Shown here in pieces: positions 61,518-64,000 of a stretch of 64,000 bases of DNA (the first letter of the stretch is position 1; each line of letters begins with the position of its first letter). The stretch spans positions 1-64,000 of the forward strand of contig JAJEIY010000049.1 of assembly GCA_022828085.1 (NCBI GenBank), in the 5' to 3' direction. A program made the translations under genes and the position numbers. The stretch comes from Acidobacteriota bacterium (GTDB lineage: Bacteria; Acidobacteriota; Vicinamibacteria; Marinacidobacterales; Marinacidobacteraceae). A model generated the notes under the pieces. It was not told where the DNA came from. It searched no databases and saw only the letters and a program-made list of their open reading frames with translations.

Positions 61518-62657
61518 ATGCGGATGGCCGTCCTCCGGACCCTGTGGCTCGCGGCCGCGGTGTGGGCGTTTCCGGCCGTGCTGGCCGTAGGGCAGGAGGA
61601 GCCGGCGCCCGACCCGGTCTTCGAGGAGGCGGCCGCGCTGATCGCTGCCGGAGAGCGGGACGAAGCGGCCCGGCTCCTGAACGATTTCCTGGTGGGCCGG
61701 CCGTGGGACGTCCCGGCGTTTCACCAGGTCGGGGCGATCTGGCTCCTCGCCGGGGAGCCCGAACTCGCCGTTCCGCCACTCGAGGGGGCGGTGGCGCGGG
61801 CGCCGCAGTTCGTGGACAGCCGGCTGGCGCTCGGGCAGGCGCTCGGGCAGCTCGGGGAAGTGGAAGACGCCCTCGAGCACCTCGAGGCCGTCGCCGAAAT
61901 GGAGCCCTCCCGGTACGAGGCCCACTATCTCGCCGCCGCCGTGCTCGACCAGGCGGGACTCCTTCCCGAAGCGGTGGAGGCGGCCGGGCGGGCGGTCGAA
62001 CTGGCGCCGCGGGATCCGGGAATGCATCGGTTCCTGGGTCGTCTGCTGCTGCGGGTCGAACGCTGGCCGGAAGCCCAGGCGGGCCTCGAACGCGCGCTCG
62101 AGCTCGGTTTCCGGGAGGATCCCGGGATCTTCGCCGACCTCGGCGCGGCACTCGTCGGCCAGGAACGTCTGGAGGAGGCCCGGGCCGCCTACGAGAGGCA
62201 CCTCGAGTTCGCGCCGGACGACGCCGAGACACTCCTGCAACTGGGCTATCTCGACTGGCGCGGTGAGGACTTCGAGGCGTCGGAGGCCCGACTCGAACGG
62301 GCCATCGCGCTCGACCCCGGACTCCGCCGGGCCCATCACTTCCTCGGGCTGACGGCGCTCCGCCGGCAGGAGCTGGACCAGGCGGAAGCCGCGTTCCGGC
62401 GCGCCCTCGAACAGGGGGAGGATTTCCCGGAGGCGTGGCTGAACCTCGGCAAGATCGCGCTCCGCCGGGGAGAGGCGGAGGAGGCGGCCCGCCTGTTGGA
62501 AACCGCGATCCGCCACGCCCCGGACTATGCCGACGCCTACTACCAGCTCTCCTTCGCGCGGCGCCGGCTGGGCGACGAGGAAGGAGCCGCGGCGGCGCTC
62601 GAGCGTTTTGAGGATCTCAACCGGGAGGAGGGCGCCAGGCCGGAACCTCCCTACTGA
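61518..62657 (+). CDS. secreted TPR-repeat protein
   Basis: A 379-residue protein with signal VLRTLWLAAAVWAFPAVLAVG. About eight TPR motifs follow (EAAALIAAGERDEAARLLND, SRLALGQALGQLGEVEDALEHLE, EAWLNLGKIALRRGEAEEAARLLE), rich in Glu and Ala. It is a periplasmic scaffold. ATG 61518 is preferred over TTG 61509. It is divergent from the TonB_C-DUF1326 gene, with 23 nt between the two starts, so the two share a control region. Confidence 0.85.
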   Translation: MRMAVLRTLWLAAAVWAFPAVLAVGQEEPAPDPVFEEAAALIAAGERDEAARLLNDFLVGRPWDVPAFHQVGAIWLLAGEPELAVPPLEGAVARAPQFVDSRLALGQALGQLGEVEDALEHLEAVAEMEPSRYEAHYLAAAVLDQAGLLPEAVEAAGRAVELAPRDPGMHRFLGRLLLRVERWPEAQAGLERALELGFREDPGIFADLGAALVGQERLEEARAAYERHLEFAPDDAETLLQLGYLDWRGEDFEASEARLERAIALDPGLRRAHHFLGLTALRRQELDQAEAAFRRALEQGEDFPEAWLNLGKIALRRGEAEEAARLLETAIRHAPDYADAYYQLSFARRRLGDEEGAAAALERFEDLNREEGARPEPPY

Positions 62658-62663
62658 CCCCGG

Positions 62664-63044
62664 ATGCCGCCCCGATTGCTTCGAAGACCCGACTCCCGGT
62701 CCACCCGCTCCCGCATGTTGGCGGAGCGGGAGCGGCTTCGCCGGGACATGAGAATGCGAGCGCCGGACGGACCGCGCGGGGATCCTCCGTGGTGGAAGGA
62801 GATGCTGGGGATCGGCACGAACCGGGAGTGGATCCTCGTCGTCGTGGGCCTGCTGCTCTTTGCGGTCTATACCTACGAACACGAGGGCGCGCGGCAAGCC
62901 CTGTGGGCCTTCACCACGGCGGTTTCCGGCCTGCTGATCGGCCGCTGGTGGACGAAGCGGAACGAAGAGGAATCCGAGGCGGCGCGAAAACCCGTCCTCG
63001 GACCTGGCGATACCGGGCGCGACGAGCGCGGCGGGCGGGACTGA
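62664..63044 (+). CDS. small membrane protein
   Basis: A 126-residue protein with a very basic N-terminus, a membrane helix (WILVVVGLLLFAVYTY, about 55-70) and a second weaker hydrophobic segment (WAFTTAVSGLLIGRWW), then a charged tail. No family is recognised. It starts 6 nt after the TPR gene, suggesting co-transcription. ATG 62715 (MLAERERL) is an alternative start. Confidence 0.6.
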   Translation: MPPRLLRRPDSRSTRSRMLAERERLRRDMRMRAPDGPRGDPPWWKEMLGIGTNREWILVVVGLLLFAVYTYEHEGARQALWAFTTAVSGLLIGRWWTKRNEEESEAARKPVLGPGDTGRDERGGRD

Positions 63045-63113
63045 CCGGTTCGCCGAAGCCCGCCGGGGACGCGTACCATGAGCCCGCCGTCAAGACACGG
63101 GAGGAACTCAACG

Positions 63114-64000
63114 ATGCGCGCGAGACGAATCCTCATCACGGCCGTCCTCATCCTCGCGGTGGGTACGGCGCCGCTGCTGGCTCAGACCACCCACCCACCG
63201 GTCGCGACCTTCTCCATCGTCGCCTATGACCCCGACACCGGGGAGATGGGGGTCGCGGTCCAGTCGAAGTACTTCTCGGTCGGGCACGTGGTGCCCTGGG
63301 GCGAGGCTGGAGTCGGGGTGGTCGCCACCCAGGCGAACGTGAACGCCGGCTACGGCCTGCAGGGACTCGACCTCCTGCGGCAGGGGCTGAGCGCGGAGGA
63401 AGTGAAGGACCGGCTGCTCGCCGAGGACACCTTCCCCGGCCTCGAAGGACGCCAGTTCGCGGTGGTGGACGCGAACGGCGGGATCGCGGCCCACACCGGG
63501 CCGACCGCCACGTTCTGGGCCGGCCACCGGGTGGGGGAGCACTACTCGGCGCAGGGGAACATCCTCACCGGGCCCGAGGTCGTGGAGGCGATGGGGGACG
63601 CGTTCGAAGCCGCCGCGGGCACGCTCGCGGAGAAGATGCAGGCGGCGATGGTCGCGGGACAGGAAGCCGGCGGCGACGCCCGGGGCCGGCAGTCGTCGGC
63701 GATGCTGGTGGTCGGCAAGGGGATGGGGCGGAACATCAACAACGACGTGGTGGCGAGGCTCCAGGTCGAGGACCATCCGCGGCCGATCGAGGAACTCGGG
63801 CGGGTGCTCAACATCAACCTCGCGATCACCGCGATGTCCCGCAGCCGGGAGCGGAGCCAGGCCGGCGACGGCGCCGGCGCGCTGGCCGCGGCGGAACGGG
63901 CCACCGAACTCTGGCCCGATGCTTCGGACACCTGGCTGAACCTCGGCCTGTTGAGCTACTCGCTCGGCAACCGGGAGCGCGCCCTCGAGGTCCTCCGGAA
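63114..64000 (+). CDS. secreted DUF1028 protein with C-terminal TPR, truncated by window end
   Basis: The frame from ATG 63114 (GGGAGGA upstream) is open to the window end, giving 295 codons without a stop. Signal RILITAVLILAVGTAPLLA precedes a DUF1028 domain: VATFSIVAYDPDTGEMGVAV, SKYFSVG, PWGEAGVGVVATQANVN, GLDLLRQGLSAEEV. DUF1028 has an Ntn-hydrolase-like fold with unsettled substrate. A TPR-like segment (AERATELWPDASDTWLNLGLL) begins near residue 266 and continues past the window. Confidence 0.85.
   Translation, partial: MRARRILITAVLILAVGTAPLLAQTTHPPVATFSIVAYDPDTGEMGVAVQSKYFSVGHVVPWGEAGVGVVATQANVNAGYGLQGLDLLRQGLSAEEVKDRLLAEDTFPGLEGRQFAVVDANGGIAAHTGPTATFWAGHRVGEHYSAQGNILTGPEVVEAMGDAFEAAAGTLAEKMQAAMVAGQEAGGDARGRQSSAMLVVGKGMGRNINNDVVARLQVEDHPRPIEELGRVLNINLAITAMSRSRERSQAGDGAGALAAAERATELWPDASDTWLNLGLLSYSLGNRERALEVLR

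Overview
The window is a GC-rich bacterial chromosome segment in which essential genes alternate with genes for secreted and surface proteins. No rRNA, tRNA, CRISPR, prophage or transposase gene was recognised. The gene set points to Acidobacteriota, perhaps Vicinamibacteria or Thermoanaerobaculia. The markers are two large Oar-type TonB-dependent receptors with a carboxypeptidase-regulatory-like N-terminus, a GWxTD-domain protein, an FG-GAP/ASPIC-UnbV protein paired with a TPR protein, DUF2911, DUF1028, a small DUF5818-like secreted Cys protein, a family of tandem DUF4013 membrane proteins and a futalosine-pathway MqnD. This placement rests on family composition, not on a phylogenetic marker.

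Layout. 0.1-6 kb (+): acyl-CoA ligase, gatB, a uridine-kinase-like kinase, mqnD and an outer-membrane protein, tightly packed. 5.9-10.3 kb: a probably frameshifted membrane gene, a DUF1801 protein, a BASS transporter, coaX, a PLP dehydratase and a VapBC-type toxin-antitoxin pair. 10.3-18.4 kb: aconitase (-), three tandem DUF4013 proteins plus a YIP1-like protein (+), MutM (-) and an SDR enzyme (+). 18.5-28 kb (-): CstA, amidohydrolase, gamma-glutamyltransferase, SUMF1-domain protein and TonB-dependent receptor, a set suited to peptide or amide scavenging. 28-35 kb: dienelactone hydrolase, TrmJ-like methyltransferase, a Phd/ParE-type toxin-antitoxin pair, hisS, a small secreted protein, rho, rplU and rpmA. 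35-44 kb: Tat-exported aminotransferase, DUF2911, GWxTD-TPR protein, murB-murA and LigD. 44-52 kb: lipoprotein S9 peptidase (+), then a minus-strand run of Tat-exported FMN oxidase, UnbV protein, TPR lipoprotein and Tat-exported PLP lyase. 52-56 kb (+): periplasmic binding protein, HAMP membrane protein without an output domain and an OFA-type transporter. 56-61.5 kb (-): TonB_C-DUF1326 fusion lipoprotein, second TonB receptor and sulfite-oxidase-like molybdoenzyme. 61.5-64 kb (+): TPR protein, small membrane protein and a DUF1028 gene cut by the window end.

Strongest second-look items: a pair of ~180-bp inverted-repeat elements (MITE-like) in opposite orientation; a LigD whose central ligase domain lacks the catalytic lysine; a MurA with Asp at the fosfomycin-target Cys position; a lipoprotein fusing TonB_C to a Cys-rich DUF1326 domain next to a TonB receptor and a molybdoenzyme; a four-gene extracytoplasmic oxidation cluster (FMN oxidase, UnbV, TPR, PLP lyase); cofactor enzymes carrying Tat signals; two probable CTG start codons that overlap upstream stops; and a binding protein, sensor stub and transporter trio.
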